64,000 nt of DNA from Clostridia bacterium (GTDB taxonomy: Bacteria > Bacillota > Clostridia > Christensenellales > Borkfalkiaceae). Each line of letters opens with the position of its first letter. Within the stretch, counting starts at the first letter, position 1. A program made the position numbers and the translations under genes. A model generated the notes under the pieces. The model was given only the letters and a program-made list of their open reading frames with translations, ran no database searches and was not told where the DNA came from. Shown piece after piece: positions 49,108-58,897 of this stretch. The stretch is from contig JAGAOR010000015.1 of NCBI GenBank assembly GCA_017623605.1, forward strand, positions 62,001-126,000. Direction: 5' to 3'.

Positions 49108-50061
49108 ATGGTGATAGAAAAGGCAAACGCAGAATATAGCACCTGCCGTATTCCCGTGCTTGTAATGACGCATTCGGGGGATTTGCTCGCTTGCTACGAA
49201 TGTCGAAAGGATTATTCCGATTGGGCGGACATTGATTTAAAAATCATCAAAAGCAGCGACGGCGGTGAAACGTGGCAAACGTTGCACCTAATCAAGGGCG
49301 GGGGGAACACGCTCAACAATCCCGTTTTTATCGTAAAAGGGAACGTTGTACATTTCTTGTATTGTAAAAATTACAAGCTGCTGTTTTATTGCCAAAGTCA
49401 AGACGGAGGGGAAACCTTTTCCACGCCACGAGAGATAACGGAAGTTTTTGAGAATAAGGGATTTGATTACACGGTCGTGGCGGTTGGACCTTCGCATGGA
49501 ATCGTACATAACGGTAATTTGCTTGTGCCCGTTTGGTTTGCTGATAATAAGGAAAATTTGGAGGAGCATAGACCTTCGTTTATCGCAACGATCTATTCCG
49601 AGGACGAGGGGAAAACGTGGAAGCTTGGCGAAAGAATAGGCGAGGGATTTTTTGTCAATCCGAGCGAGTGTTCGTTGGCGGTAGATAAGAATAACAAGGT
49701 GCTTATTTCCGTAAGAAACGAAAACGGGGATCATTTCCATAATTTTAGAGGCTTTGCCGAGAGCGCAACCGGATACGCTGAATGGAAAAATATCGTTTTG
49801 CGTGAAAATATGCGGGATTGGATATGTCAAGGCGCAATGTATGCGGAAAAGAAAAAGCTTTATCACGTGAATTGCGTGGGCGAGGCAAGGACGCAGCTAA
49901 CGTTAAAGTTTTCCAGCGACGGGTTTTTAAGCTACGAAAGCGTTTTGATCGACGAGATCGGAGGATATTCCGATTTGGTTGTAAAAGGCGACGTGGCGTA
50001 TGTTTTATACGAGCGAAATCCCAGAGAAGACGGCTTGTATTTTAAAAAAATTCAATTATGA
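49108..50061 (+). CDS. Sialidase-like BNR/Asp-box protein
   Basis: 317 residues from the ATG at 49108 (GGGGGTGAAG upstream). Six-bladed-propeller exo-sialidase type: an RIP-like CRIPVLV near the start and Asp-boxes SSDGGETW, SQDGGETF and SEDEGKTW. No signal peptide, so it should act in the cytoplasm on imported sialosides, unlike most gut sialidases. 13 bp after the NanA-like gene, so cotranscribed. Exact linkage specificity unknown. Confidence 0.82.
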   Translation: MVIEKANAEYSTCRIPVLVMTHSGDLLACYECRKDYSDWADIDLKIIKSSDGGETWQTLHLIKGGGNTLNNPVFIVKGNVVHFLYCKNYKLLFYCQSQDGGETFSTPREITEVFENKGFDYTVVAVGPSHGIVHNGNLLVPVWFADNKENLEEHRPSFIATIYSEDEGKTWKLGERIGEGFFVNPSECSLAVDKNNKVLISVRNENGDHFHNFRGFAESATGYAEWKNIVLRENMRDWICQGAMYAEKKKLYHVNCVGEARTQLTLKFSSDGFLSYESVLIDEIGGYSDLVVKGDVAYVLYERNPREDGLYFKKIQL

Positions 50062-50155
50062 TATAAAACGAATAACGTTTTAGAAACATAACCAAACAAA
50101 AACAGTTATTAGAAAAAAATAAAAATAAAAATAAAAGTATAAGGAAGGTAGAAAA

Positions 50156-51910
50156 ATGAAAAACGTAAAAAACAAAGCGAAAAAAGTGATGGCATTGTCG
50201 CTCGCATTGATGACGGTTGGCGCGACGGCGGCTTGCGGTCCGCAAGGCGAGGACATCAAAGGAGACAAAACGGTTTCTTACGTATACGTCGTAACGCGCG
50301 ATAGTGGTTTAGGTACGGTGTGGATGGACGAAATGGCGAAGAAATTTGAAGAAAGATACGCTGAGGAGTCGTTTGCCGAGGGGAAGAAGGGCGTAAAAGT
50401 AATTAAAGAAGCCCTTCGTTCGTTGACCGGCGCCGGTTTGGTGGGTACGCTTGCGCAAGACGATTACGACGTTTGTATGGGCGAAGCGGTTCATTACGTA
50501 GATTACGCGACGAATAATTTGTTATATGATATTAGCGATTGGGTGACGGAAGAATTGTCCGACGGCTCGGGAACGATCGAATCGAAATTGAGCAAAGAGC
50601 ATCAGGAATATTTAAAGGGATATAACGGAAGCTATCAAGCTTTGCCTTGGTTTACCACCTCTAACGGCTTAACCTACGACGCGGGCTTGTTTGACGATAA
50701 GGCTCTGTGGTTTGCAGACGCAAACGGTTATAAGCCGTTTACAACCTCTACGTATACGAATAAGGCGTATACGGGCAGAGGATTCGTTACGGCGGCAAAT
50801 ACGAAAAAATCGTGCGGACCTGACGGAAAATACGATACGTTCGACGACGGATTACCCTCTTCCTACGAGGAATTCTTCTATCTCTGCGAATATATGACGG
50901 AAAACAAAGGCGTCGTGCCGTTCATTTACACGGGGGCAAGCGAGCACTATTTAAATTACCTCTTCCAAGCGCTCACGTTGAATTGGTCCGGCAAGGAGGA
51001 CTCGACGACGATGTTTACGTTTAACAGTGGCGAAAACGAGGTGGACGTTATCACGGGATTTGACGGCGACGAGCCTATCATTGAGGGAAAGAAAATCACG
51101 AAAGAAAACGGGTATCTTTCGACGCAGATTGCAGGTAAATACTACGCAACCAAGTTTATGAAAGAAATGTTTGACAATCTTGGAAAGTATTTCTATTCGA
51201 GAAGTACGACGGGTACGTTCTCTAATTTGGAAGCGCAAACCATCTTTATCAATAGCGCGTTAGAACCCACCTACGATCCGATCGGTATGTTGATTGAGGG
51301 CGCATATTGGTATCAAGAAGCGGCGGACGCTTTGAAGGCTTCGGAGGATAAATACGGACCTGACGCGAAGAATAGAAAATTTGCGTATATGGTAATGCCG
51401 TCGCAAGAAACGGGTACGGTCAATGAAAACGAGGGTAAGTCCGTGGTCGTCGGCGACGGTCAAGCATCGCATTTGTTTATTAACAACAATATCAAAGGTG
51501 ACGAGGAAGCGGAGAGCGTTGTGAAAGCGTTTCTGCAAATGTGTTTTGAAGATGCGAGCTTGGGAACGGTCGTTTCCAAAACGGGTATGCCGATCGCGGT
51601 GAATTACGATATTTCGAAAGACGATTATGAAGAGATGAGCAATTATTCGCAAAGCCTTTGGGACGTATATTCAACGGCACTGAAAAATAACAGCTATTGC
51701 ACGGTGTATTCGGGGAGCAAGCTTTTCCTTGCAAACTTCCCCACGTTTAAGTTTGACACGACGGGTTGGTGTAGTTATAAGAAAGGCGCGGATTCCTACG
51801 AAACGGTACGTCAAGGCGTCAATGCAGGCTTATCGGCAAAAGATTATTTCTTAGGCACGGGCATTTCACAAGACGATTGGAATAGAAATTACGGAAAATA
51901 CGAAAATTAA
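50156..51910 (+). CDS. ABC transporter extracellular solute-binding lipoprotein
   Basis: 584 residues. Lipoprotein signal with lipobox TAAC (Cys27), then a family-1 (carbohydrate) solute-binding fold, longer than the usual ~430-550. Late segments include KSVVVGDGQASHLFINNN and AFLQMCFEDASLGTVVSKTGMPIAV, typical of the carbohydrate-binding group. Substrate inferred from neighbours as a sialylated or xylan-derived oligosaccharide. AGGAAGG precedes the ATG. No ATPase gene is in the locus; these systems often share an MsmK-type ATPase. Confidence 0.9.
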   Translation: MKNVKNKAKKVMALSLALMTVGATAACGPQGEDIKGDKTVSYVYVVTRDSGLGTVWMDEMAKKFEERYAEESFAEGKKGVKVIKEALRSLTGAGLVGTLAQDDYDVCMGEAVHYVDYATNNLLYDISDWVTEELSDGSGTIESKLSKEHQEYLKGYNGSYQALPWFTTSNGLTYDAGLFDDKALWFADANGYKPFTTSTYTNKAYTGRGFVTAANTKKSCGPDGKYDTFDDGLPSSYEEFFYLCEYMTENKGVVPFIYTGASEHYLNYLFQALTLNWSGKEDSTTMFTFNSGENEVDVITGFDGDEPIIEGKKITKENGYLSTQIAGKYYATKFMKEMFDNLGKYFYSRSTTGTFSNLEAQTIFINSALEPTYDPIGMLIEGAYWYQEAADALKASEDKYGPDAKNRKFAYMVMPSQETGTVNENEGKSVVVGDGQASHLFINNNIKGDEEAESVVKAFLQMCFEDASLGTVVSKTGMPIAVNYDISKDDYEEMSNYSQSLWDVYSTALKNNSYCTVYSGSKLFLANFPTFKFDTTGWCSYKKGADSYETVRQGVNAGLSAKDYFLGTGISQDDWNRNYGKYEN

Positions 51911-51922
51911 GGAGCTATCATT

Positions 51923-52849
51923 ATGCACGCAAAAGGTCTTTCGGCAAAAACCAAGAGGAAGATGAAAAAGCTTGCTTTTTACATCGCCTTGATTAGCTTG
52001 CCCATCTTACAGTTTTTAATATTCTACGTATACGTCAATATCAATTCTTTCGTGTTGGCGTTTCAAGAATACGACGTGTTTACGAATACCGCAAAATTTG
52101 CAGGCTGGAACAATTTTATCAAAATTTATAAAGATTTGGTAGAAACGGGAAAATTTGCAGTTATGCTCAAAAATTCGCTCATCGTTTGGGTTTGGACGAC
52201 GTTGCTCGGTATCGTGGGGGCGATATTCTTCTCCTATTATATCTACAAAAAAAGTCCTTTTTCTAATTTGTTTCGAACGATTTTATATATGCCGCATATC
52301 GTTTCGTCGGTCGTATTGATCGTTATGTTTAAATATTTCGTTGAATGGGCAGTTCCGTCGCTCGTTGAAACGTTAACAGGGAAATTGATAGAGGGATTAT
52401 ATTCTAATCCCGATACGCAATTCGTTACGGTTGTGTTCTACTGTCTTTGGATGGGTTTCGGTACGCAGGTGTTGATGTACGTGAGCGCGATGGGGGGTAT
52501 TGACGCGTCCATATCGGAAGCGGCAAAAATAGACGGCATCACCTATTTAAAGGAATTTTGGTATATCACAGTTCCGCTCGTGTTCCCGACGCTTACTACC
52601 TTTATTTTGACGGGTATAGGCTCTATATTTACTAACCAAGCGGGCTTATACAGCTTTGGCGGTAAGAACGTTCCTGGTAGTATGCATACGTTCGGTTATT
52701 ATATGTACGTAGAATTGCAGAAAAATTCAGCCAACCAAACGGCGTGGCCTATGCTTTCCGCGTTGGGCTTACTGTTCACGTTCGTGGCGACTCCGCTTAC
52801 GTTTTTGGCGCGGTGGTTGCTTGGAAAATACGGACCGAGCGTCGAGTAA
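51923..52849 (+). CDS. Carbohydrate ABC transporter permease, MalF/UgpA type
   Basis: 308 residues, six membrane helices. The EAA loop that docks the ATPase is SISEAAKIDGITYLKEFWYITVPL (read as two halves, EAAKIDG and ITVPL). RBS AAGGAG; 12 bp after the binding protein and 11 bp before the second permease. Confidence 0.92.
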   Translation: MHAKGLSAKTKRKMKKLAFYIALISLPILQFLIFYVYVNINSFVLAFQEYDVFTNTAKFAGWNNFIKIYKDLVETGKFAVMLKNSLIVWVWTTLLGIVGAIFFSYYIYKKSPFSNLFRTILYMPHIVSSVVLIVMFKYFVEWAVPSLVETLTGKLIEGLYSNPDTQFVTVVFYCLWMGFGTQVLMYVSAMGGIDASISEAAKIDGITYLKEFWYITVPLVFPTLTTFILTGIGSIFTNQAGLYSFGGKNVPGSMHTFGYYMYVELQKNSANQTAWPMLSALGLLFTFVATPLTFLARWLLGKYGPSVE

Positions 52850-52860
52850 GGAGGGGACGT

Positions 52861-53721
52861 ATGAACAAGAAAAAAAGGATGAATATCACCGAAATTATAT
52901 TACTTACGATTTTGACTATCTATACGATCAGTATCGTATATCTCGTCTTTTGGGGACTGCTTACTTCTTTTAAGACGCAAGACGATTTCTTAATTCAACA
53001 AAATATGTTCGGATTGCCGGAGAAATGGGCTTGGGAGAATTATGAAGCCGTCTTCAATCGGTTATACGTGCAGGTGGTACGCGACGGCGTGCGTTATAAA
53101 ATTACGGTGGGTTGGCAAATCTTATACACTCTTTTGTATGCAGGCGTCGGTAGCTTGCTTGCTGCGTTTGCTCCCTTTTTGGTGGCGTATGCTTGTGCGC
53201 GTTTCCATTTCAGGTTTAACGCGTTCTTGGAGACGTTGGTGTATATCGTTATGATTATTCCCGAAATCGGGACGACGACGCCTATGCTCGCATTGCTCTA
53301 TGATTTGAATTTATACGATTCGATCCTGGGGGCTTTCTGTATGAAATTTTCATTCGTTGGTATCTACTTCTTAATTTACCGAGGTATTTTAGGGGGCGTA
53401 TCGCAGTCCTTTTCGGAAGCGGCAACCATTGACGGCGCGAATGAATTGGAGATTATGGTGCGAATCAATTTCCCGCTAGTGCTCAACGTGTTTTCCACCG
53501 TCGTGCTCATTCGCTTCATTGGATTTTGGAACGATTATCAAACGCCGCTTTTGTATATGCCCACGTATCCTACGCTTGCTTACGGTATATTCAACTTAAC
53601 GCAAATGACGACGGGGGATTTGAATATCACGCCGAGAAAGATCGCAGGGTGTATGATCCTCGTTGTACCTATTACGATTTTATTTATTATGTTCAAGGAT
53701 TGTCAACACCGTAGGAATTGA
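52861..53721 (+). CDS. Carbohydrate ABC transporter permease, MalG/UgpE type, 3' end truncated
   Basis: 286 residues. The EAA motif (SEAATIDGANELEIM, then INFPL) and the six helices are present. The chain runs normally to ILFIMFKD and then changes to CQHRRN and a stop; MalG-type permeases continue ~10-15 residues here and end near GGxKG. The reading frame of a lactonase-like gene begins at the same place, so the 3' end was probably lost in a deletion. Function may survive. GGAGGGG precedes the ATG. Confidence 0.85.
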   Translation: MNKKKRMNITEIILLTILTIYTISIVYLVFWGLLTSFKTQDDFLIQQNMFGLPEKWAWENYEAVFNRLYVQVVRDGVRYKITVGWQILYTLLYAGVGSLLAAFAPFLVAYACARFHFRFNAFLETLVYIVMIIPEIGTTTPMLALLYDLNLYDSILGAFCMKFSFVGIYFLIYRGILGGVSQSFSEAATIDGANELEIMVRINFPLVLNVFSTVVLIRFIGFWNDYQTPLLYMPTYPTLAYGIFNLTQMTTGDLNITPRKIAGCMILVVPITILFIMFKDCQHRRN

Positions 53722-54043
53722 ATGTAAAAACGAACAAGCCAACGGCGCGGCGATTCGTTTCTCAGACGACGGGAGATATTTATACGTTTCGTTGCGGGAA
53801 GAAAACGCGATATGTATCTTTGCGATAGAGGGCGAACAGCTGACGCTTGTGCAAAAGACGGATTGCGGAGGAGATAGCCCGAGAGATTTTGACGTTTGCG
53901 CAAACCGCTTAATCGTATGTAACGAAAAAAGCGGAAACGTTGTCGTGTATGATACGGCGAACTTCCTGATAACGAATAAGATAACGGAAATCTCACTGAA
54001 AAACGCTTTATGCGTAGTACAATACGAAAACTCAAACGGTTAA
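53697..54043 (+). pseudogene. 3' fragment of a lactonase-family (YbhE-like) beta-propeller gene
   Basis: In the frame ending at 54043, about 110 residues match the last blades of 6-phosphogluconolactonase-type propellers: AAIRFSDDGRYLYVS, SPRDFDVCANRLIVCNE and SGNVVVYDT. Full-length proteins have ~340-370 residues, and no upstream part exists: the frame enters directly from the permease gene. No start codon with an RBS is available, so it is a remnant. Confidence 0.8.
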
Positions 54044-54072
54044 ATATAAGAATTGTAAAAAGGAGAAAAATT

Positions 54073-55368
54073 ATGGACGTAATCACTTTGGATAAGGAAA
54101 AAGTTTTAAAAAGTTTTATTGAAAATAAAGATATTTTGGAAAAACGGAACGCAGAAGGCATCGAAAAATACCGCAAGGGCGATTTTACCATTAAATTTGC
54201 AAACGCAGGAAAAAAGAAAATTACCGTAAAACAAAAGAAACATAAATTCTTGTTCGGTTGTACGGCGTTTATGCTCAATTCGTTTGAAAAAGAAGAAAAA
54301 GAACCGATTTTCAAGGAAAAATTCGTGCGCTTGTTCAATCAAGCGGTTGTGCCGTTTTATTGGAAAGATTTAGAACCGCAAGAAGGGCAAGTTCGTTTTT
54401 CCAAAGATAGCGAAAATATCTACCGCCGTCCTGCCCCCGATTTGGTTTTGGACTTTTGTAAGGAATATGGTATCGAGCCGAAAGGGCATTGTTTAACGTG
54501 GAATAATTTTGTGCCCGAATGGTTGCAAAAATACGATACCGAGCAAAAAAAGAGAATCTTAGAACGCCGTTATAAAGAAATTGCGGAGGCTTACACGGAT
54601 AAAATTCCTTCTTGGGATATTGTGAATGAGAGCGCGAGCAATTATAATCTTGGCAGAAAATCATTGTTCGAGGGGTACGACGAGTATGGTTTACAGCTCG
54701 GCGGTAAGTATTTTCCCAAAAATATAAAAATCTTGAACGAAACGATTGGAGCGATTTGGAAAGATTACGTCAGAAAGGGCAAATATATGGCGTTTAATTT
54801 GCAACTCAAAGCATTTCTCGACAAGGGCTATCCAATTGACGAAATCGGTTTGCAATATCACGTATTCGGGTATGCGCAAGATTTAGGCGTTAACCCGTTC
54901 TTAAACGTCGAAAATATGCTGGATATTTTGGAAATTTTCAACGCGTATCATTTGCCTATGCATCTTTCCGAAATTACCATTCCGAGCTACTGGGGCGGAA
55001 ACGAAGTGAACGAGGAAATACAAGCTACGATTACCGAAGCGTTATACAAAACTTGGTTTGCAACCGAACATATGAAGAGTATCGTTTGGTGGAATTTGGT
55101 GGACGGCTACGCGGCGCACGCGCCGCTTGGTACGGGCGAGGGCGAAAACTATTACGGCGGCGGTTTGTTGCACTTTGATATGAGCGAAAAACCTGCCTAT
55201 AAAGTGTTGGATAGGCTCATCAATGAAGAATGGAAAACGTCTTTTGAGAAACCCGTTGATACGCAAGAACTCTCTTTCCGCGGTTTTTACGGGGAATATG
55301 AGATTACTGTGGACGGAAAAACGTATACGGTAAATTTAGATGAAAACGGTAAACAAGTAACGTTATAA
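54073..55368 (+). CDS. GH10 endo-1,4-beta-xylanase, cytoplasmic
   Basis: 431 residues from the ATG at 54073 (AAAAGGAG upstream). Glycoside hydrolase family 10 TIM barrel: HCLTWNN, acid/base Glu186 in WDIVNESA, nucleophile Glu300 in HLSEITIPS, and VWWNLVDGYA. An N-terminal ~60-residue strand-rich region precedes the barrel and a short strand-rich module (FYGEYEITVDGKTY) ends it. No signal peptide, so it should process imported xylo-oligosaccharides. Last gene of the carbohydrate locus. Confidence 0.9.
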   Translation: MDVITLDKEKVLKSFIENKDILEKRNAEGIEKYRKGDFTIKFANAGKKKITVKQKKHKFLFGCTAFMLNSFEKEEKEPIFKEKFVRLFNQAVVPFYWKDLEPQEGQVRFSKDSENIYRRPAPDLVLDFCKEYGIEPKGHCLTWNNFVPEWLQKYDTEQKKRILERRYKEIAEAYTDKIPSWDIVNESASNYNLGRKSLFEGYDEYGLQLGGKYFPKNIKILNETIGAIWKDYVRKGKYMAFNLQLKAFLDKGYPIDEIGLQYHVFGYAQDLGVNPFLNVENMLDILEIFNAYHLPMHLSEITIPSYWGGNEVNEEIQATITEALYKTWFATEHMKSIVWWNLVDGYAAHAPLGTGEGENYYGGGLLHFDMSEKPAYKVLDRLINEEWKTSFEKPVDTQELSFRGFYGEYEITVDGKTYTVNLDENGKQVTL

Positions 55369-55402
55369 AGAGCGTTTTAATCACGGCTTCAACGCACAGA
55401 TC

Positions 55403-55440
55403 AAAAATCGTCCTTGATTTTACAAGGGCGATTTTTGTTT
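55403..55440 (+). terminator. Terminator of the carbohydrate operon
   Basis: 14-bp stem AAAAATCGTCCTTG/CAAGGGCGATTTTT (one G-U), ATTTTA loop, ending in a T-run. Confidence 0.85.
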
Positions 55441-55450
55441 ACGGTAATGC

Positions 55451-55477
55451 GGGCAATACGGGCAATACGGGCAATGC
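55451..55477 (+). repeat. Three tandem 9-bp repeats
   Basis: GGGCAATAC twice, then GGGCAATGC. A degenerate fourth unit precedes (GGTAATGC). Between the xylanase terminator and clpB; no function suggested. Confidence 0.7.
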
Positions 55478-55612
55478 GGAACGGAAGAATGGGCGCGTAT
55501 CGTTTGCCCTTTGAATTATTCTTTCTCAACTTTTCGTAAAAAAACGTTTAAAAAGGAAAACGGGCGGTTAAAAATATAATGAAAAGAAAAAACGTATAAG
55601 GAGAGGAAGACT

Positions 55613-57745
55613 ATGGAAAACGCTTATGAAAATTTAACCAAATTTGGCACGGATCTCGTGGAAAAAGCGCGCGCGCAGAAGATTGATCCGGTGATCGGTC
55701 GGGACGAAGAAATACGAAACGTCGTGCGGATTTTATCGAGAAAAACCAAGAACAATCCCGTTTTGATCGGGGAAGCGGGCGTGGGGAAAACGGCGATCGC
55801 GGAGGGGCTTGCGATCCGTATTATGCGGGGCGACGTGCCCGATTCCTTAAAAGAGAGAAAGGTATTTTCGCTCGATATAGGCGCGCTTATTGCGGGCGCA
55901 AAATTTCGCGGCGAATTTGAAGAACGATTGAAAGCGGTGCTTGCGGAAGTCAAGCAGAGTGAAGGTAGTGTAATTCTGTTTATCGACGAGCTGCACACGA
56001 TCGTGGGTGCGGGGAAAGCGGACGGCGCAATGGACGCGGGCAATTTGTTAAAACCTATGCTTGCGCGGGGCGAGCTGCATTGTATCGGCGCGACTACGCT
56101 CGATGAATACCGTAAATACATTGAAAAAGATCCTGCCCTCGAACGGCGGTTTCAACCCGTACTTGTAACCGAGCCGACGGTTGAGGACACCATTTCCATT
56201 TTACGTGGTTTAAAGGAACGCTATGAAGTGTATCACGGGGTGAAGATACAAGACAACGCGTTGATTGCGGCGGCAACGCTTTCCAATCGGTATATATCCG
56301 ATCGGTTTTTGCCCGATAAGGCGATTGATCTTGTTGACGAGGCGTGCGCGCTCATCAAAACGGAAATGCAGTCTATGCCCTCGGAAATGGACGAGATTGC
56401 GCGGAAGATTATGCAGTTAGAAATCGAAGAAAACGCCTTAAAAAAGGAAACGGATACGCTTTCGAAATCGCATTTGGAGGAGATAAAAAAGGAATTGCAA
56501 GCGCTTCGCGAGCAATACGAGCGAATGAAGAAGCAATGGGAAGAGGAGAAAAATTCGATCGGCAGAGTGCAAAAGCTTCGTGAGGAGCTTGAACAGGCGC
56601 ACGCGCGCCTTGAAAAGGCACAGCGCGAATACGATTTAGAAACGGCTTCCAAACTTCAATACGGCAAAATTCCCGAGCTGAAAAAACAGCTTGAAGAAAG
56701 CGAAAGCAAGGGAGCAGGTATGCGTGTAACGGAAAATTCGTTGCTTCGCGATCACGTGAGCGACGAGGAGATTTCCCGCATCGTTGCGCGGTGGACGGGG
56801 ATTCCCGTTTCCAAGCTTTTGGAGGGGGAGCGGGAAAAGCTTTTGCGGTTAGATGAAACCCTGCACGAGCGTGTGATCGGGCAGGACGAAGCGGTAACGG
56901 CGGTGGCGAACGCAATCTTGCGCTCGCGCGCGGGGATTGCCGATCCCACCCGTCCAATCGGCTCGTTTCTGTTTCTCGGTCCTACGGGCGTAGGGAAAAC
57001 GGAGCTTGCGAAAACGCTTGCCGCCGCGCTCTTTGACGACGAGAAAAATATAGTTCGTATTGATATGAGCGAATATATGGAAAAATATTCCGTGTCGCGG
57101 CTGATCGGCGCGCCTCCGGGCTACGTGGGCTACGACGAGGGCGGGCAGCTTACCGAAGCGGTACGCCGCAAGCCGTATAGCGTGGTGCTGTTCGACGAGA
57201 TCGAAAAGGCGCACCCCGACGTATTTAACGTACTTTTACAAGTCCTCGACGACGGGCGCATCACCGACGGACAGGGCAGGACGGTAGATTTCAAAAACAC
57301 GGTCGTTATTCTTACCTCCAACCTTGGCGGGGCGACGATTTTAGAGGGCACGGATTACGCGGGCGAATTGTCGGATTCGGCAAGGGAAGAAGTGGAAACG
57401 CTGTTAAAAGCCTCGTTCCGCCCCGAATTTTTAAACCGTTTAGACGAGAAAGTATTTTTCAAACCGCTTGAAAAATCGGAAATCGGGAAGATCGTGCGTT
57501 TGCTTGCCACCGAGCTTGCCAACCGTTTGTCGGAGAAGCAGCTCACGCTCGTGATCACTGATAAAGCGGTGGAAGCGATCGTGGAAAAGGGCTATGATCC
57601 CGTGTATGGGGCAAGACCTTTGAAGCGGTATATGCAACACACGCTTGAAACGAGGCTGGCGAAGAGTATTCTTGCGGGCGGGTACGTGGCGGGGGATACG
57701 ATTACTGTCGATTACGATGCCGATTTTACGATCAAGAAAAATTAA
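55613..57745 (+). CDS. ClpB-type AAA+ disaggregase lacking the N domain
   Basis: 710 residues. Begins at the linker before the first ATPase ([26 protein letters not shown]). Walker A GEAGVGKT and GPTGVGKT, Walker [10 protein letters not shown] and [12 protein letters not shown], and a long middle coiled-coil domain (about residues 265-400) as in ClpB rather than ClpC. The ~145-residue N-terminal substrate domain is absent and no upstream frame encodes it. In E. coli a ClpB form without N arises from an internal start; here it is the only form. AAGGAGAGG upstream. No CIRCE or CtsR box seen. Confidence 0.88.
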   Translation: MENAYENLTKFGTDLVEKARAQKIDPVIGRDEEIRNVVRILSRKTKNNPVLIGEAGVGKTAIAEGLAIRIMRGDVPDSLKERKVFSLDIGALIAGAKFRGEFEERLKAVLAEVKQSEGSVILFIDELHTIVGAGKADGAMDAGNLLKPMLARGELHCIGATTLDEYRKYIEKDPALERRFQPVLVTEPTVEDTISILRGLKERYEVYHGVKIQDNALIAAATLSNRYISDRFLPDKAIDLVDEACALIKTEMQSMPSEMDEIARKIMQLEIEENALKKETDTLSKSHLEEIKKELQALREQYERMKKQWEEEKNSIGRVQKLREELEQAHARLEKAQREYDLETASKLQYGKIPELKKQLEESESKGAGMRVTENSLLRDHVSDEEISRIVARWTGIPVSKLLEGEREKLLRLDETLHERVIGQDEAVTAVANAILRSRAGIADPTRPIGSFLFLGPTGVGKTELAKTLAAALFDDEKNIVRIDMSEYMEKYSVSRLIGAPPGYVGYDEGGQLTEAVRRKPYSVVLFDEIEKAHPDVFNVLLQVLDDGRITDGQGRTVDFKNTVVILTSNLGGATILEGTDYAGELSDSAREEVETLLKASFRPEFLNRLDEKVFFKPLEKSEIGKIVRLLATELANRLSEKQLTLVITDKAVEAIVEKGYDPVYGARPLKRYMQHTLETRLAKSILAGGYVAGDTITVDYDADFTIKKN

Positions 57746-57754
57746 ACGTAAGGT

Positions 57755-57791
57755 TCGCCCTTGGTAAAAAACGCCGAGGGCGATTTTCTTT
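57755..57791 (+). terminator. Terminator of clpB
   Basis: 10-bp stem TCGCCCTTGG/CCGAGGGCGA (one G-U), nine-base loop, then TTTTCTTT. It abuts the -35 of the next promoter. Confidence 0.8.
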
Positions 57792-57817
57792 ACATTCTTA
57801 AAGGTTTATGTTATAAT
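57789..57817 (+). promoter_or_regulatory. Promoter of the YhaO/YhaN-like pair
   Basis: TTTACA, 17-bp spacer, TATAAT, 21 bp before the ATG at 57839. Confidence 0.8.
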
Positions 57818-57838
57818 AGAGCGAGAAAGGAGAAATTT

Positions 57839-58897
57839 ATGAAGATCATACACACGGGGGACGTGCATATCGGTTCGGCTTTGAGCGCGTTGCCGCCCGA
57901 AAAGGCGGCGATCAGAAAACGGGAAATTTTCGAGGGCTTCGTCGCGCTCACCCGTTACGCAAAGGATAACGGCGTGGCGGCGGTGCTAATCGCGGGGGAC
58001 TTATTCGACGAAAACGGCGTTGCGCCCCATTGGAAAAAGGAAACGCTTGCTTGCATTGCGGCAGCGAGCCCCGTTCGCTTTTTCTACGTATCGGGCAATC
58101 ACGATAACGGGTTAGAATTTATCCCACCGCTCCCTGAAAACCTGTTCACGTTTTCTCAAAACCACGGCTGGTATACTTACGATTTAGGCGAGGGGATCAC
58201 CCTTACGGGCGCAGATTCGCGCAATTTTCCGCAAGCGTTTTCTACGCCCCTGCGCTTGCCTGAAAATAAATTTAATATCGTAATGCTGCACGGAGGCGAG
58301 GAGCTTCCCTTTTCCAAGCTGCAAAACGGGAATATTGATTATCTCGCGCTCGGGCATATTCATAAACCTATGCCCAAAGCGGAAAAGCTGGATTTTCGTG
58401 GCGTTTACCGCTATCCCGGTTGTCCCGAGGGGCGGGGTTTCGACGAGGTGGGCGCGCGCGGCTTCTTTTTGTTGGAAATTCGTGGCGGCAGGTTGACGAA
58501 TGAAAAATTTTTATCTCTCGCCAAACGCACGGTGCAAGAGGTACGGGTGGATATTACCGCTTGTGAGAGCTATTTCGACGTAGAAAACCGAGCTTTCGAA
58601 GCTACCGCGCAAATCCCGACGGGGGATATGCTCAAAGTAGTTTTATGCGGCAATCCCCGCGCCGAACTCAAAAAGGACGTATCGCTCTTGCTTGCGCGGC
58701 TTTGCGAAAAATTTTTCTTTGTGAAAATAGAGGATATTACCCGCCCGTATATCAATCCTCGCGCGTTTGAAAACGATTTAACCGAACGCGGCGAGTTCGT
58801 GAGAGAGGTGGGCAGGTACGAGATGAACGAGGCTTTCCGCGCGGAAGTGTTGGAAGTTGGTTTGAAAGCGCTCGGCGGGGAGGAGATTGATTTATGA
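57839..58897 (+). CDS. DNA repair exonuclease, SbcD/Mre11-like (YhaO type)
   Basis: 352-residue metallophosphoesterase of the Mre11/SbcD class: HTGDVHIGS, IAGDLFDE, VSGNHDNG, MLHGGEE and LGHIHKP in order. A capping and dimer/ATPase-binding region follows. It starts at 57839 (AAAGGAG) and overlaps the ATPase gene by 4 bp (ATGA), as expected for a nuclease-ATPase complex acting on DNA ends. Confidence 0.9.
   Translation: MKIIHTGDVHIGSALSALPPEKAAIRKREIFEGFVALTRYAKDNGVAAVLIAGDLFDENGVAPHWKKETLACIAAASPVRFFYVSGNHDNGLEFIPPLPENLFTFSQNHGWYTYDLGEGITLTGADSRNFPQAFSTPLRLPENKFNIVMLHGGEELPFSKLQNGNIDYLALGHIHKPMPKAEKLDFRGVYRYPGCPEGRGFDEVGARGFFLLEIRGGRLTNEKFLSLAKRTVQEVRVDITACESYFDVENRAFEATAQIPTGDMLKVVLCGNPRAELKKDVSLLLARLCEKFFFVKIEDITRPYINPRAFENDLTERGEFVREVGRYEMNEAFRAEVLEVGLKALGGEEIDL

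Noticed and set aside
55441..55480. Tandem repeat as a CRISPR or origin iteron
   Set aside because: Only three 9-bp units without spacers, and no cas or replication gene nearby.
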